A DNA stretch of 64,000 nucleotides, from the NCBI GenBank assembly GCA_009667805.1, contig CM019072.1:41174654-41238653 (forward strand), in the 5' to 3' direction. Shown in pieces: positions 1 to 10,350 of this stretch. The position numbers were made by a program, and so were the translations under genes. How positions within the stretch are numbered: position 1 is the stretch's first letter; each line of letters starts with the position of its first letter. Source of the stretch: Leptobrachium leishanense. Taxonomy: Eukaryota; Chordata; Amphibia; Anura; Megophryidae. Under the pieces are notes generated by a model. The model was not told where the DNA came from. It made no database searches and worked only from the letters and a program-made list of their open reading frames with translations.

Positions 1-1143
1 TCCATGAACTGGGCAAATCCATGAGCTGGGGGCAAATCCATGAGCTGGGCAAATCCACGAGCTGGGGGCAAATCCATGAGCTGGGGGCAAATCCATGAGC
101 TGGGGGCAAATCCATGAGCTGGGCAAATCCATGAGCTGGGGGCAAATCCATGAGCTGGGGCAAATCCATGAGCTGGGGCAAATCCATGAGCTGGGCAAAT
201 CCATGTGTGAGCTGGGGGCAAATCCATGAGTGAGCTGGGGCAAATCCATGTGTGAGCTGGGGCAAATCCATGAGCTGGGGCAAATCCATGTGTGAGCTGG
301 GGGCAAATCCATGTGTGAGCTGGGGGCAAATGCCATGTGTGAGCTGGGGCAAATCCATGAGCTGGGGCAAATCCATGAGCTGGGGCAAATCCATGAGCTG
401 GGCAAATCCATGAGCTGGGGGCAAATCCATGTGTGAGCTGGGGCAAATCCATGTGTGAGCTGCGGCAAATCCATGTGTGAGCTGGGGGCAAATCCATGTG
501 TGAGCTGGGGGCAAATCCATGTGTGAGCTGGGGCAAATCCATGAGCTGGGCAAATCCATGTGTGAGCTGGGGCAAATCCATGTGTGAGCTGGGGCAAATC
601 CATGAGCTGGGGCAAATCCATGAGCTGGGGGCAAATCCATGTGTGAGCTGGGGCAAATCCATGTGTGAGCTGGGGGCAAATCCATGTGTGAGCTGGGGGC
701 AAATCCATGTGTGAGCTGGGGCAAATCCATGAGCTGGGGCAAATCCATGAGCTGGGCAAATCCATGTGTGAGCTGGGGCAAATCCATGTGTGAGCTGGGG
801 CAAATCCATGAGCTGGGGCAAATCCATGAGCTGGGGGCAAATCCATGTGTGAGCTGGGGGCAAATTCATGTGTGAGCTGGGGGCAAATCCATGTGTGAGC
901 TGGGGCAAATCCATGAGCTGGGGCAAATCCATGTGTGAGCTGGGGCAAATCCATGAGCTGGGGCAAATCCATGAGCTGGGGGAAAATCCATGAGCTGGGG
1001 GCAAATCCATGTGTGAGCTGGGGGCAAATCCATGTGTGAGCTGGGGCAAATCCATGAGCTGGGGCAAATCCATGAGCTGGGGCAAATCCATGAGCTGGGG
1101 GCAAATCCATGAGCTGGGGCAAATCCATGTGAGAGCTGGGGCA
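1..1143. repeat. minisatellite, 17-24 bp unit (ATCCATGAGCTGGGGGCAA)
   Basis: More than 50 tandem copies with length variants: GTGTGAGC versus GAGC, and three to five G. The open frames across it translate only the repeat and are not genes. The core matches the arrays at 3971-4242 (opposite strand), 5834-6778 and 42880-44562. Confidence 0.95.
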
Positions 1144-1222
1144 ATATCGATAACGTGTCCACAGGTGGGGGCGCACAATTCTTGGCTGGCCCCGGGCGCT
1201 GACAACCCACGCTACGCCACTG
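1..1222. mobile_element. non-autonomous hAT element carrying a minisatellite, right part only
   Basis: The right end reads CTACGCCACTG, the reverse complement of the CAGTGGCGTAG terminus of a hAT family. It stops exactly where M1 sequence starts (CCCCGTAG at 1223-1230, the likely 8-bp target duplication). The left end and the other TSD copy lie before the window. Almost all of the visible interior is tandem repeat; only about 80 bp of unique sequence separates the array from the terminus. No transposase is seen. Confidence 0.75.
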
Positions 1223-1619
1223 CCCCGTAGTGCAGGGAAAACTCACTGCAAACCCGCCGAACAATCACCGCAAACCTGTCGAACACTCACCGAAAACCCA
1301 CCGCAAACACTACGCAGAACAAGCCGGAAAAATCCGAGGAGCTGCCGAACGAGGTAAACCCCCCCCAGTACGCTTGAAAGTGTCCAAATTGAAACGTTGT
1401 TTGCAAAAAGACTACTGAACAAAAATGCCTGGAATTTACATATAAAATCCTATGAATGATAATAAAAAGGTCTGTTACAGAAAAATGAAAAAAACATTTA
1501 AAAAAAACAGAAAAAAAGTTTGCCAAAAAATCCAGAAAAATGGCTAAAAGATCTGAAAAAAATCTATAAATAAAGTTACTTTTTACTGCAGAATAAAATA
1601 ATAAACGGTTTATTAGATA

Positions 1620-3313
1620 CTAGGTGGAAAGCCTGCCCGGAGGGCAGTCTATTGTTGTTGTCGCCAGCTCAGAATTCATGTCCACATATTTGTTTTTCAA
1701 TGTCCTATCCAAGAGTATCTCTCTATATAAATGCGTTTGTAACGTGTCCATCGCCCTCCCATCTGCAACAGGAGGGCCAACTGAGCAGCTCTGATGGGTG
1801 CGTGCACAGTTGACAGCGCATTACAAAGGCATTTATAATAGAGCAGGTTCCTCTTCTCTCTTAGATTGTAAACTCACGGGAAAAGGACCCTCAGATTGTA
1901 AACTCATGGGACCCCCTTACATTGTAAGCTCATGGGATAGATTGTAAGCTCATGTGCCCCTTAGAATGAGTTGGGCTTGGGCGGCCATTTTTTGTAGCAT
2001 ATACATTATGCATATATTTACTTTATGCGTATATATAATGGAAAATGGTATGCATGGCATGTCAGGCTGGTAGTTAGTCACACTGGTATTATGACACATT
2101 GGTATTATGGCTGGCAGACCGGTATTATGGCTGGCAGACTGGTATTATGGCTGGCAGACTGGTAAGAAGGCTGGCAGACTGGTATTGTGCATGGCAGACT
2201 GGTAATACAGCTGGCAGACTGGTATTGTGCATGGCAGACTGGTAATAAGGCTGGCAGACTGGTATTGTGCATGGCAGACTGGTAATAAGGCTGGCAGACT
2301 GGTATTGTGCATGGCAGACTGGTAATAAGGCTGGCAGACTGGTAATATGGCTGGCAGACTGGTATTGTGCATGGCAGACTGGTAATAAGGCTGGCAGACT
2401 GGTAATATGGTTGGCAGACTGGTATTGTGCATGGCAGACTGGTAATAAGGCTGGCAGACTGGTAATATGATTGGCAGACTGGTATTGTGCATGGCAGACT
2501 GGTAATATGGCTGGCAGACTGGTATTGTGCATGGTAGACTGGTATTGTGCATGGCAGACTGGTAATAAGGCTGGCAGACTGGTAGTATGGCTGGCAGACT
2601 GGTAATATGGCTGGCAGACTGGTATTGTGCATGGCAGACTGGTAATATGGCTGGCAGACTGGTATTGTGCATGGCAGACTGGTAATAAGGCTGGCAGACT
2701 GGTATTGTGCATGGCAGACTGGTATTGTGCATGGCAGACTGGTTATAAGGCTGGCAGACTGGTATTATGGCTGGCAGACTGGGGGAGACTCTGGGCAGGG
2801 GGGATCCGTGAGGGACACAAAAAGATCCGATGCACTGGCTCTGTGGTGGGGGTGCTCTGAGCTTTGGGGGCTCAGTGGTGTTGGGGGGGCACAACGTGTT
2901 TTTTTTTGTGCCCGAGTGCTCCTAGCTGGTGTGGTGGAGTTGCCGTTCGCGGTGGGGGCTATGTGCCCGGTGTTTTTTTTTGTTTTGGATGCTGCAGGGG
3001 CTGCTAGAACTTCAGTGGGGTCCGGAGTCTGTTCTGCCTGTGGTGCATCTGAGGCGCTTTGGCGCACCTCATATTATTTCATCATGTAGGCGCGTGCTCC
3101 GCCGTCTTAGGCACGGCTGTGCGCGGTTGGCTGCGCGACGGTTGGCTGCGTGCGCACCCAGCACTACGCTGGGAGCGCACACATTCCACACTCCGCCATC
3201 TGTTTCGGCGGTTGGATGCGCGCGCAGCCAGCAATACGCTGGTTGCGCGCGAATGCGCAGACCGTTTTTTTGGGCGACGGACACGCCGGACCTTTTTTCT
3301 ATTATGTTATAGA
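1620..3313 (+). mobile_element. family-X element, copy a (unassigned superfamily)
   Basis: It sits between two halves of M1 copy a: the M1 TTATTAGATA stops at 1619 and TTGGATTAAAAC resumes at 3314. Its left block (CTAGGTGGAAAGCCTGCCC) and right block (GCGACGGACACGCC followed by CTATTATGTTATAG) recur at the ends of copy b (3930-4629). The interior holds a 20-bp minisatellite and a GC-rich 3' segment with GCGCGC tracts. There is no transposase. The hairpin near the 3' end resembles a Helitron-type end, but TC/CTRR termini are absent, so the class is left open. Confidence 0.6.
2101..2780. repeat. 20-bp minisatellite (CTGGCAGACTGGTATTATGG)
   Basis: About 34 strictly 20-bp units in at least four variant types (ATTATGG, ATTGTGC, AATAAGG, AATATGG). 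Variants recur in short runs, so there is partial higher-order structure. The long overlapping open frames on both strands are products of a period not divisible by three and are not genes. Confidence 0.95.
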
Positions 3314-3970
3314 TTGGATTAAAACGGGAATATTGTTTATCATTGAAGCGTATGGGATTCACCTGAAAAAACCTGACAAATGAAAGCACCGAACAGCAGG
3401 GCATTATGGCATCTTTTTTTGGCTGTTCAGTGTTCTCTGAATAGATGAACCATTGCTTCTCTATGGGGATTTCACTGCCCTCGAACACAGAGCTGTATTA
3501 AGACTATCATGGGCCTGGTGCTGAGGATTTTGGTGGGCCTTTTTATAGGTAATGAGGCAACAATCGGTCAACGCTGCTTTCTCATTTAGAGGGTTGGGCG
3601 GAGCACAGTGCGTATCATGCTATGTCAACATCAGAGCGACTGGGAAACCTGACTGGTGACTCTGATGTGCTATGATGCACAGCAGGTCTTACATTGCGCC
3701 AGGCCCCTCCTCCAGCCCGCCTACACAACTGACGTGCAGTGCGTGTCATTGGCTGCAGGGGACAGCTTGAGATCAAGCCGCAAGCCGTCCCGCGGCAGCA
3801 AATGACACGCCAACTGTTGGGTGGGCCAGACGCGGCCCATAGACACTGATTTTTTTTTCAAAAATCCTGAGACTGAACCGTTGACAGTATGGCTACGGAT
3901 TATAGATATTTTTGCTCTCTTATTAGCTACTAGTTGGAAAGCCTGCCCAGAGGGCAGTCTATTGTAAATA

Positions 3971-4242
3971 TTGCCCCAGCTCGTGGATATTGCCCCCACG
4001 CTCTCATGGATATTTGCCCCCAAGCTCTCATGGATATTTGCCCCCACGCTCTCATGGATATTTGCCCCCAAGCTCTCATGGATATTTGCCCCCAAGCTCT
4101 TATGGATATTTGCCCCCACGCTCTCATGGATATTTGCCCCCACGCTCTCATGGATATTTGCCCCCAAGCTCTCATGGATATTTGCCCCCACGCTCTCATG
4201 GATATTTGCCCCCACGCTCTCATGGATATTTGCCCCCACGCT
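3971..4242. repeat. minisatellite, 24-27 bp unit (GCTCTCATGGATATTTGCCC)
   Basis: About ten tandem units. On the minus strand the unit reads GGGGGCAAATATCCATGAGAG, the same core as the arrays at 1-1143 and 5834-6778. Open frames here are repeat artefacts. Confidence 0.95.
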
Positions 4243-4261
4243 CAGACCCCAGACCAGACAT

Positions 4262-4306
4262 GGGGCGGCTGTTCGAATGCTCTATCGGCATTCGAACAGC
4301 CGCCCC
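4262..4306. repeat. perfect 19-bp inverted repeat
   Basis: Arms GGGGCGGCTGTTCGAATGC and its complement are separated by 7 bases. It lies inside family-X copy b. Confidence 0.9.
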
Positions 4307-4334
4307 TGGAGCTCCGTCTCTGCATACTTACCTG

Positions 4335-4471
4335 CCTGAGCGGCGCAGGGAAAGTTTCCTCGCTTCCGCTCGTTGAAGGACCCAAGCCGCGGTCACGTGG
4401 GACTCCCACGTGACCGCGGCTTGGGTCCTTCAAAGAGCGGAAGCGAGGAAACTTTCCCTTCGCCGCTCAGG
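4335..4471. repeat. 137-bp near-perfect palindrome
   Basis: Arms of about 65 bp run from CCTGAGCGGCG to CGCCGCTCAGG and meet at CACGTGGGA-CT-CCCACGTG near 4402. It could form a long hairpin or cruciform and lies inside family-X copy b. Confidence 0.9.
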
Positions 4472-4583
4472 GGTTGGATGCGCGCGGCAGCCGTGTGCAT
4501 CTCGTAACCGCCGCGGCGAGCGCACAGCCGGCTCGTGCCGCGGCGGTTGCATGCGCGCGCAGCCAACCGCCGTTGGCGCAGAG

Positions 4584-4612
4584 AAGGCTTGGCGACGGAC
4601 ACGCCAAGCCTT
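4584..4612. repeat. terminal hairpin of family-X copy b
   Basis: AAGGCTTGGCG and CGCCAAGCCTT pair around ACGGACA. The loop and inner stem recur in copy a near 3273-3290. A conserved subterminal hairpin is reminiscent of rolling-circle elements, but no more than that. Confidence 0.7.
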
Positions 4613-4629
4613 ACTCTATTATAGTATAG

Positions 4630-5056
4630 GATACGACTCTCCGGTGTGCTATGACTGACATGCGTTTATATTACAGTTGATTTTAATACAGACTAATATT
4701 TTAGTAAAGTTAACTACATATAAAAATTTCTATATGAAGATAAATATTGAAATAATTATATATTCAAAACAAGCATTATTAAAATATTTAGATATAAATA
4801 TATATATATATATACAGTATCTATATATTACACATGTTGCACACTCTTTTTGATTTGCATTTTTTTGCAGAGAGGGGGTTAATTCTCTGGGGACCAAGTG
4901 GGAACAGAGCTGTCAGTTCTGCATGGAGGGAAGGGGGATAAATCCTAAGGGACCCAATGGGAACAGCTACCAGCTCTGCAGGGAGGGATGAAACGGAGAA
5001 GGAGTTTAATCCGCCCAGCTCTACAGGCAGGGGTTAAATTCCTCCAATCCATCTCT
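4630..5056. other. interior of the 4.6-kb hAT, AT-rich then GGGTTAA-rich
   Basis: No gene is seen. An AT-rich stretch with a (TA)n run near 4790-4815 leads into degenerate units that anticipate the hairpin VNTR. Confidence 0.5.
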
Positions 5057-5476
5057 ACAGTGGGGAGGAGGATTGGAGAGGGGGTTAAATCCCCCCCCCT
5101 TACAGTGAGGAGGATTGGATAGGGGGTTAAATCCCCCCTTACAGTGAGGAGGAGGAGAATTGGAGAGGGGGTTAAATTCCCCCCCTCAGTTTACAGCGAG
5201 GAGGAGGAGGAGGATTGGAGAGGGGGTTAAATCCCCCCCAGTTTACAGTGAGGAGGAGGAGGATTGGAGAGGGGGCTAAATCCCCCCCAGTTTACAGTGA
5301 GGAGGAGGAGGATTGGAGAGGGGGCTAAATCCCCCCCCCAGTTTACAGTGAGGAGGAGGAGGATTGGAGAGGGGGCTAAATCCCCCCCAGTTTACAGTTA
5401 GGAGGAGGAGGATTGGAGAGGGGGCTAAATCCCCCCCCCCCAGTTTACAGTGAGGAGGAGGAGGATTGGAGAGGGG
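5057..5476. repeat. hairpin-unit VNTR, left segment
   Basis: Units of roughly 50-65 bp built from GAGGAGGAGGATTGGAGAG, then GGGGG-CTAAAT-CCCCC, then CAGTTTACAGT. Each unit holds a small G5/C5 inverted repeat. The array is cut at 5476 by a hAT and resumes at 6887. Open frames are repeat artefacts. Confidence 0.9.
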
Positions 5477-6878
5477 CAGTGGCGGAAGTACCAGGGTCGC
5501 AGCGGTCGCAGTTGGGACCAGGCCCTGGCATTCCGCCACTGGAGGGAGGCCCAGCGCCGCCGCCAGATTCCGGCAAAAAGCGCCGGAATCTGGGAGCAGC
5601 GCCGCCGGCTGTTCCCCTCCCTGCGAGTGGCCCGCTGGCTTGCAGCTTGGCTGCTCGCGTGGGATGGGAACTAGCTGACCAGCGCACGAGATCTCGCGAG
5701 AACTCGGCTGCGCTGGTCAGGTGGTTTCCGGTGAGCGGCCAGGCTGCATGCTTTCAGCGGCCGCTCACCACGGAGAGAGGAGCCTGAGCCGGAGAGAGGA
5801 GCCTGAGCCGGAGAGAGGAGCCTGAGCCTGAGGTGAGCTGGGGGGCCCTATATACCCATAAGAGCTGGGCGCAAATCTATCCATTAGCTGGGGCAATATA
5901 TCCATGAGCTGGGGCAGTATCCATGTGCTGGGGCAGTATATCCATGAGCTGGGGCAATATATCCATGAGCTAGGGCAGTATCCATGTGCTGGGGCAGTAT
6001 ATCCATGAGCTGGGGCAGTATATCCATGAGCTGGGGCAGTATATCCATGAGCTGGGGCAGTATCCATGAGCTGAGGCAGTATATCCATGAGCTGGGGCAA
6101 TATATCCATGAGCTGGGGCAGTATCCATGTGCTGGGCCAGTATATCCATGAGCTGGGGCAGTATCCATGAGCTGGGGCAGTATATCCATGAGCTGGGGCA
6201 GTATATCCATGAGCTGGGGCAGTATCCATGTGCTGGGGCAGTATATCCATGAGCTGGGGCAGTATATCCATGTGCTGGGGCAGTATATCCATGAGCTGGG
6301 GCAGTATCCATGACATGAGCTGGGGCAGTATATCCATGAGCTGGGGCAGTATATCCATGTGCTGGGGCAGTATATCCATGTGCTGGGGCAGAATATCCAT
6401 GAGCTGGGGCAGAATATCCATGAGCTGGGGGCAAATATATCCATGAGCTGGGGCAGTATATCCATGAGCTGGGGCAAATATATCCATGAGCTGGGGCAAT
6501 ATATCCATGAGCTGGGGCAATATATCCATGAGCTGGGGCAAATATATCCATGAGCTGCGGGCAAATATATCCATGAGCTGGGGGCAAATATATACAGGAG
6601 CTGGGGGCAAAAATATCCATGTGTGAGCTGGGGCAATATATCCATGTGTGGCCTGGGGGCAATATATGTCCATGTGAGCTGGGGGCAATATATATGTCCA
6701 TGTGAGCTGGGGCAATATATATATCCATGTGAGCTGGGGGCAATATACAGTATATATCCGTGTCAGCTGGGGCAATACTATCTTTTTTATATTGCAGGAA
6801 AAAAAAAGTAAAAATATAGATTTTTATGGATATATGGATTCTTGCACCGGGGCCCTCAGGTTTCTAGTTACGCCACTG
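5477..6878. mobile_element. 1.4-kb non-autonomous hAT inserted into the VNTR
   Basis: Termini are CAGTGGCGGAAGTACC and GGTTTCTAGTTACGCCACTG. The exact 8-bp TSD GAGAGGGG (5469-5476 and 6879-6886) consists of VNTR sequence. The interior has a GC-rich segment (5490-5770), three copies of a 21-bp GGAGAGAGGAGCCTGAGCC unit, and a large minisatellite. No transposase. Confidence 0.9.
5834..6778. repeat. minisatellite, 17-25 bp unit (ATATCCATGAGCTGGGGCAGT)
   Basis: More than 40 tandem units inside the hAT at 5477-6878. The core is shared with 1-1143. Units drift from GGGGCAGTATAT on the left to GGGGGCAATATATAT on the right. Long open frames on both strands are artefacts. Confidence 0.95.
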
Positions 6879-6886
6879 GAGAGGGG

Positions 6887-7720
6887 GCTAAATCCCCCCC
6901 CCAGTTTACAGTTAGGAGGAGGATGATTGGAGAGGGGGCTAAATCCCCCCCGCAGTTTACAGTGAGGAGGAGGAGGATTGGAGAGGGGGGCTAAATCCCC
7001 TCCCCCAGTTTACAGTGAGGAGGAGGAGGATTGGAGAGGGGGGCTAAATCCCCTCCCCCAGTTTACAGTGAGGAGGAGGAGGATTGGAGAGGGGGGCTAA
7101 ATCCCCCCAAGTTTACAGTGAGGAGGAGGAGGATTGGAGAGGGGGGCTAAATCCCCCCCCCGTTTACAGTGAGGAGGTGGAGGATTGGGGAGGGGGTTAA
7201 ATCCCCCCCAGTTTACAGTGAGGAGGAGGAGGATTGGAGGGGGCGCTAAATCCCCCCCCCCAGTTTACAGTGAGGAGGAGGAGGATTGGAGAGGGGGGCT
7301 AAATTCTCCCCCCCAGTTTACAGTGAGGAGGAGGAGGATGGGGAGGGGGTTAAATCCCCCTCAGTTTACAGTGAGGAGGAGGATTGGAGAGGGGGGCTAA
7401 ATCCCCCCCCAGTTTACAGTGAGGAGGAGGAGGAGGATTGGAGAGGGGTGTTAAATTCCCCCCAGTTTACAGTGAGGAGGAGGAGGATTGGAGATAGGGG
7501 TTAAATCCCCCCCCAGTTTACAGTGAGGAGGATTGGAGAGGGGGTTAAATCCCCCCCCCAGTTTACAGTGAGGAGGAGGAGGATTGGAGAGGGGGGTATA
7601 TCCCCCCAGCTCTTCAGGGAAGTGAGGGTTGAGGAGGTGGTTAAATCGCCCCAGCTCTGCAGGGAGGGGACAGGAGTAAATCCTCCAGTTCTACAGGGAG
7701 GGGAGAATTGATAGAGGGGT
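6887..7720. repeat. hairpin-unit VNTR, right segment
   Basis: Continuation of the 5057-5476 array, about a dozen units, degenerating after about 7590. Confidence 0.9.
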
Positions 7721-8063
7721 TAAAGCTTCCCTTTTCTGCAGGGGAGGAATGTGGATGCAGGCTCACTCACCCGCTGCTCCTGCTCGGCTTCCGTCATCTG
7801 TGTTCACCTCTCTCCTGCCTTCACACACACAGCAGCACGTTTTAGGAGGCGGAGCCGCCTCTCTGCAGGCTGCTGGTAGTAGAAGGCAGGGCAGGATGAG
7901 GCAGGCCCTGGATCTCGTGTAGGAGCTGCGCTGCCGCCACGCTGGTGATTTTGACAATTTTGTCAGAACACCAGCCAGCTGCTCTTCCTCTTGGCTGTGG
8001 GCCTATTTTCAAGTAGGGGCCTGGAGCGGCCGCTCCATCTGCCCCTACGTTAATCCGGCCCTG
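7721..8063. other. right terminal region of the 4.6-kb hAT
   Basis: Unique GC-rich sequence with no gene. The last 100 bp (GGGCCTGGAG...TTAATCCGGCCCTG) recur at 47570-47659 as an isolated hAT end. Confidence 0.6.
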
Positions 8064-8125
8064 CTCGAACAGGAACCGTACGTGCAGGCAATTCTCCAAA
8101 ATTTGGCGAACTGCCTGCTCTCTAA

Positions 8126-8572
8126 GGCTGGTGTCAGACGAGCGTAGTGTTCACGTCCGTGATTGCGCCTAAACGTACGTCCGTGATAGCATGACAGAAA
8201 GCCCATCGGAGCCTGTTACAAAAAGTACGTCCGCACTGAACTGTGGATGCACAACGGCCGCGGCCCACGGACGCAAGGCAGGCAAGAACGTACAACCCCT
8301 AGAACGGCCGCACAAAGTGCGCTGCGTCTGCAACGTCTGCATAGCTTTGTGTGTGAGTGATGGAACGTGGTCATACGGACTGCATTTATACGTCCAGCAT
8401 TTTTCACAGTCAAAATGGTTTTACTTTTTATTTTATTTTCTCTCCTACATCCGTCAAAATATACGTCAGTGAATAAACGGACTCTGTGGCCATTACTGTG
8501 TCTTCTGTACTGACGTACGTCCGTGAGGGGGGACGTACAGTCCGTAGAAATCACGCTCGTCTGACCCTAGCC
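8126..8572. mobile_element. Harbinger-like MITE (family H), copy 1
   Basis: Ends GGCTGGTGTCAGACGAGCG and CGCTCGTCTGACCCTAGCC form long inverted repeats. The 3-bp flanks are TAA (8123-8125) and TGA (8573-8575). M1 has TGA at this point, so the left copy carries one substitution. Non-coding. Confidence 0.8.
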
Positions 8573-8689
8573 TGAATAGACGTATGGTCCCGAAATGTCC
8601 CCGTACGCTGAATTTCAGTGTCCAGTTATATTTCGATGACATTTCAGATCTCTCTGAATAACCCCCATAGTAAATAACATGTTTTCCAT

Positions 8690-8849
8690 GTGCCGAGTGA
8701 GCTGAAAACAAAAAGGTATATAATTTGTCTGGGTGCTGTAATAAAACCTGACATGAAATCCTTCAAATAGGATTTAAAGTTGATGAGCAAAAAAATGGTC
8801 ACATGAGCTCAGACAAACACGAGGGCGAAATGGCTTAGATGTGAAAGGG
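8690..8849. mobile_element. piggyBac-like element (family P), right-end remnant
   Basis: The sequence GATGAGC...CATGAGCTCAG...GTGAAAGGGTTAA matches the right ends of the P elements at 17709-18915 and 52362-53507. Only the right end is preserved; TTAA is at 8850-8853. Confidence 0.5.
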
Positions 8850-9042
8850 TTAAGTGAGCATCCAATGGAAATTTATTTAATACCAAACTCTGTGAGGCAG
8901 TAAATTCTGAGCGACTCAGAATTACTCTTTATTCACTGTTTTCCTGCTGTATGTATGGGATGCATAATAATACTGTATGCTGCCATACAAGTTGACATTA
9001 GAAGGTGTTGTACAGGTTTACTTCCGAAAAGCTGGGCTTTAA

Positions 9043-9212
9043 CCCCTTCACTGCTGAGCCATTTCACGGCATTTTCTAATGATACCAAACATGACCCTGC
9101 TAGCTGAAAACAGTCGGGAGATATCGGGGTTCAAAGGAACCCTTATCTCCACCCCTATCTTTCCTTAGGAGTCAATGAAGACGTTCCCCACACGTCCTCA
9201 GCAGTGAAAGGG
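9043..9212. mobile_element. 170-bp piggyBac-like MITE (family P)
   Basis: Termini CCCCTTCACTGCTGAG and CTCAGCAGTGAAAGGG are flanked by TTAA on both sides (9039-9042, 9213-9216). Internal GATACCAAACATGACC is shared with longer P copies. It is a deletion derivative without coding capacity. Confidence 0.85.
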
Positions 9213-9459
9213 TTAATGTTTGCAATTGGTACCTCAATCTTTTGCCAGGACTCTGCAAACAGTAGCAGACTGCTAAGTGTAAGGGGAATAGTTTCCAAGC
9301 AGAGATGTATTAGAATTGTAGTAACCTCCATTCTAATCCTATACAAATCATGCATTTTAAGAATATGCATTTACTCAAGGGTCTGGTCTTTGTCGGATAT
9401 TTTTTATTGTATTGTCTGCAGTTAAAAAAAAAGAATTCTAGATAAAAAGAAACAACATA
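9213..9459. other. unique spacer
   Basis: AT-rich sequence with no recognisable gene or repeat. It was searched for the missing ctrb signal-peptide exon and none was found. Confidence 0.4.
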
Positions 9460-10272
9460 GGGGCTCGCCACACTTCGAGTTAAATTCACGACCCTTTGGT
9501 GATTTCAGCATTCACCGCAGGGTCCCCCGAAGTGCAGCGAATCGACCCGCCGAACGCATCCTCAAACTGCCGCAAACCGCAGAATCGATTTGAAAAAACG
9601 CTGAATTGATTCGAAAAAACACCGAACGCAACTGCAAAACCTGCCAAAAAATGCTGATGACCTGCCAAACAGACCGTTGACCAGCCGCCGTAGAAAGTCG
9701 ACCAGCCGCCGAACAGGGGTATAAAAACAAAACAAAAAAACACGCATACTCTTAAAACGCATTTATATATTAAAAAAAATAAGTGCATGAAAATGACTGG
9801 AAATAATATATAAGATGCTATGAATAACAATAAAAAGGTTTGTTACAGAATAAAAAAAAAAGCCATGTAAAAAAAAAAAATCGGAATCGAAAAAATTCTA
9901 TAAAATAGAGACTTTGTGCTGCAAATGAAAATAATAAGTGATTGAATAAATATTTAATAAAAACAGGGAATTTTTTTTACATTGAAAACTATGGGATTCG
10001 CCTGCCTAAACCTGTCAAATGAAACCACAGAAAGTCAGGGCATTCCACTGCCATTTCGGTGCTGTTCGGTGTTCTCTGAATAGATTAACCATTTCTTCTC
10101 TATGGGGATTTCACTGCCGTCAAAGATCACCGTATTTTGCTGGCAATTCGGCAATATTTGGTGAATCACCAGTTTTTTGAATAGCCAAATGCCCACGAAA
10201 TTGAACCGTACGAGGAAATTCACCATTTGGTGCGTTTCTGTGGCCGATTCGGTGCTCTTTGAATAATCCCTT
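9460..10272 (+). mobile_element. M1 MITE copy b
   Basis: It shares the M1 blocks CAGCATTCACCGCAGGGTC, ATAATAAAAAGG, CTATGGGGATTTCACTGCC and the right end TGCTCTTTGAATAATCCC. The left terminus is diverged. Confidence 0.7.
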
Positions 10273-10279
10273 TATTTAT

Positions 10280-10350
10280 TAATTTATATCTGTATTGTCC
10301 TGCTCGTTGTACAGCGCCGCTGTTGGTGCTTTATATATAATTGTTACTGT
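10280..10350 (+). mobile_element. L2 LINE 3'-tail fragment
   Basis: TTGTACAGCGCCGCTGTTGG followed by TGCTTTATATATAA resembles the conserved L2 3' tail seen at 11840-11892 and 26537-26587. It ends about 45 bp before the exon 2 acceptor. Confidence 0.5.

Larger units (their letters stand above)
3930..4629 (+). mobile_element. family-X element, copy b
   Basis: It shares with copy a the left block (CTAGTTGGAAAGCCTGCCC, then GAGGGCAGTCTATTGT) and the GC-rich right block ending GGACACGCCAAGCCTTACTC and TATTATAGTATAG. Its internal minisatellite has a different unit from copy a. It contains three inverted repeats. The right boundary is approximate. Confidence 0.55.
3488..8063. mobile_element. 4.6-kb non-autonomous hAT element with nested insertions
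   Basis: Left end CAGAGCTGTATTAAG and right end TTAATCCGGCCCTG are imperfect inverted repeats (11 of 14). An exact 8-bp TSD, CTCGAACA, flanks it at 3480-3487 and 8064-8071, inside M1. The interior holds a family-X element, a hairpin-unit VNTR and another hAT at 5477-6878. No transposase frame was recognised. Confidence 0.85.
1223..8671 (+). mobile_element. M1 MITE copy a, split by four insertions
   Basis: M1 is a repeat of about 0.85-0.9 kb with CAGGGTTATTCA-like termini. Pieces of one copy lie in order at 1223-1619, 3314-3487, 8064-8125 and 8573-8671 and align end to end with the uninterrupted copy at 48368-49257. The gaps are filled by a hAT (ending at 1222), a family-X element, a 4.6-kb hAT and a Harbinger-like MITE. 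The right terminus GAATAACCCCCATAG is at 8656-8670. No coding capacity. Three-bp TSDs on other copies suggest a PIF/Harbinger-type origin; this is inference. Confidence 0.8.

Noticed and set aside
496..1264. Open frames over the first minisatellite, such as those repeating CELGANPCVSWGK
   Set aside because: They are translations of a tandem repeat in several frames on both strands, without a unique domain.
2101..2780. CRISPR-like array
   Set aside because: Units are contiguous without unique spacers, and the context is vertebrate.
2105..2894. Long overlapping open frames on both strands over the 20-bp array
   Set aside because: A 20-bp period rotates through all frames, and the frames exist only because the unit lacks stops.
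1620..3313. Helitron identity for family X
   Set aside because: The 3' hairpin is suggestive, but there is no 5' TC, no 3' CTRR and no consistent A-T insertion in both copies.
5765..6775. 336-codon minus-strand frame and its neighbours
   Set aside because: Entirely repeat-derived (PQLMDI units) and inside a non-autonomous hAT.
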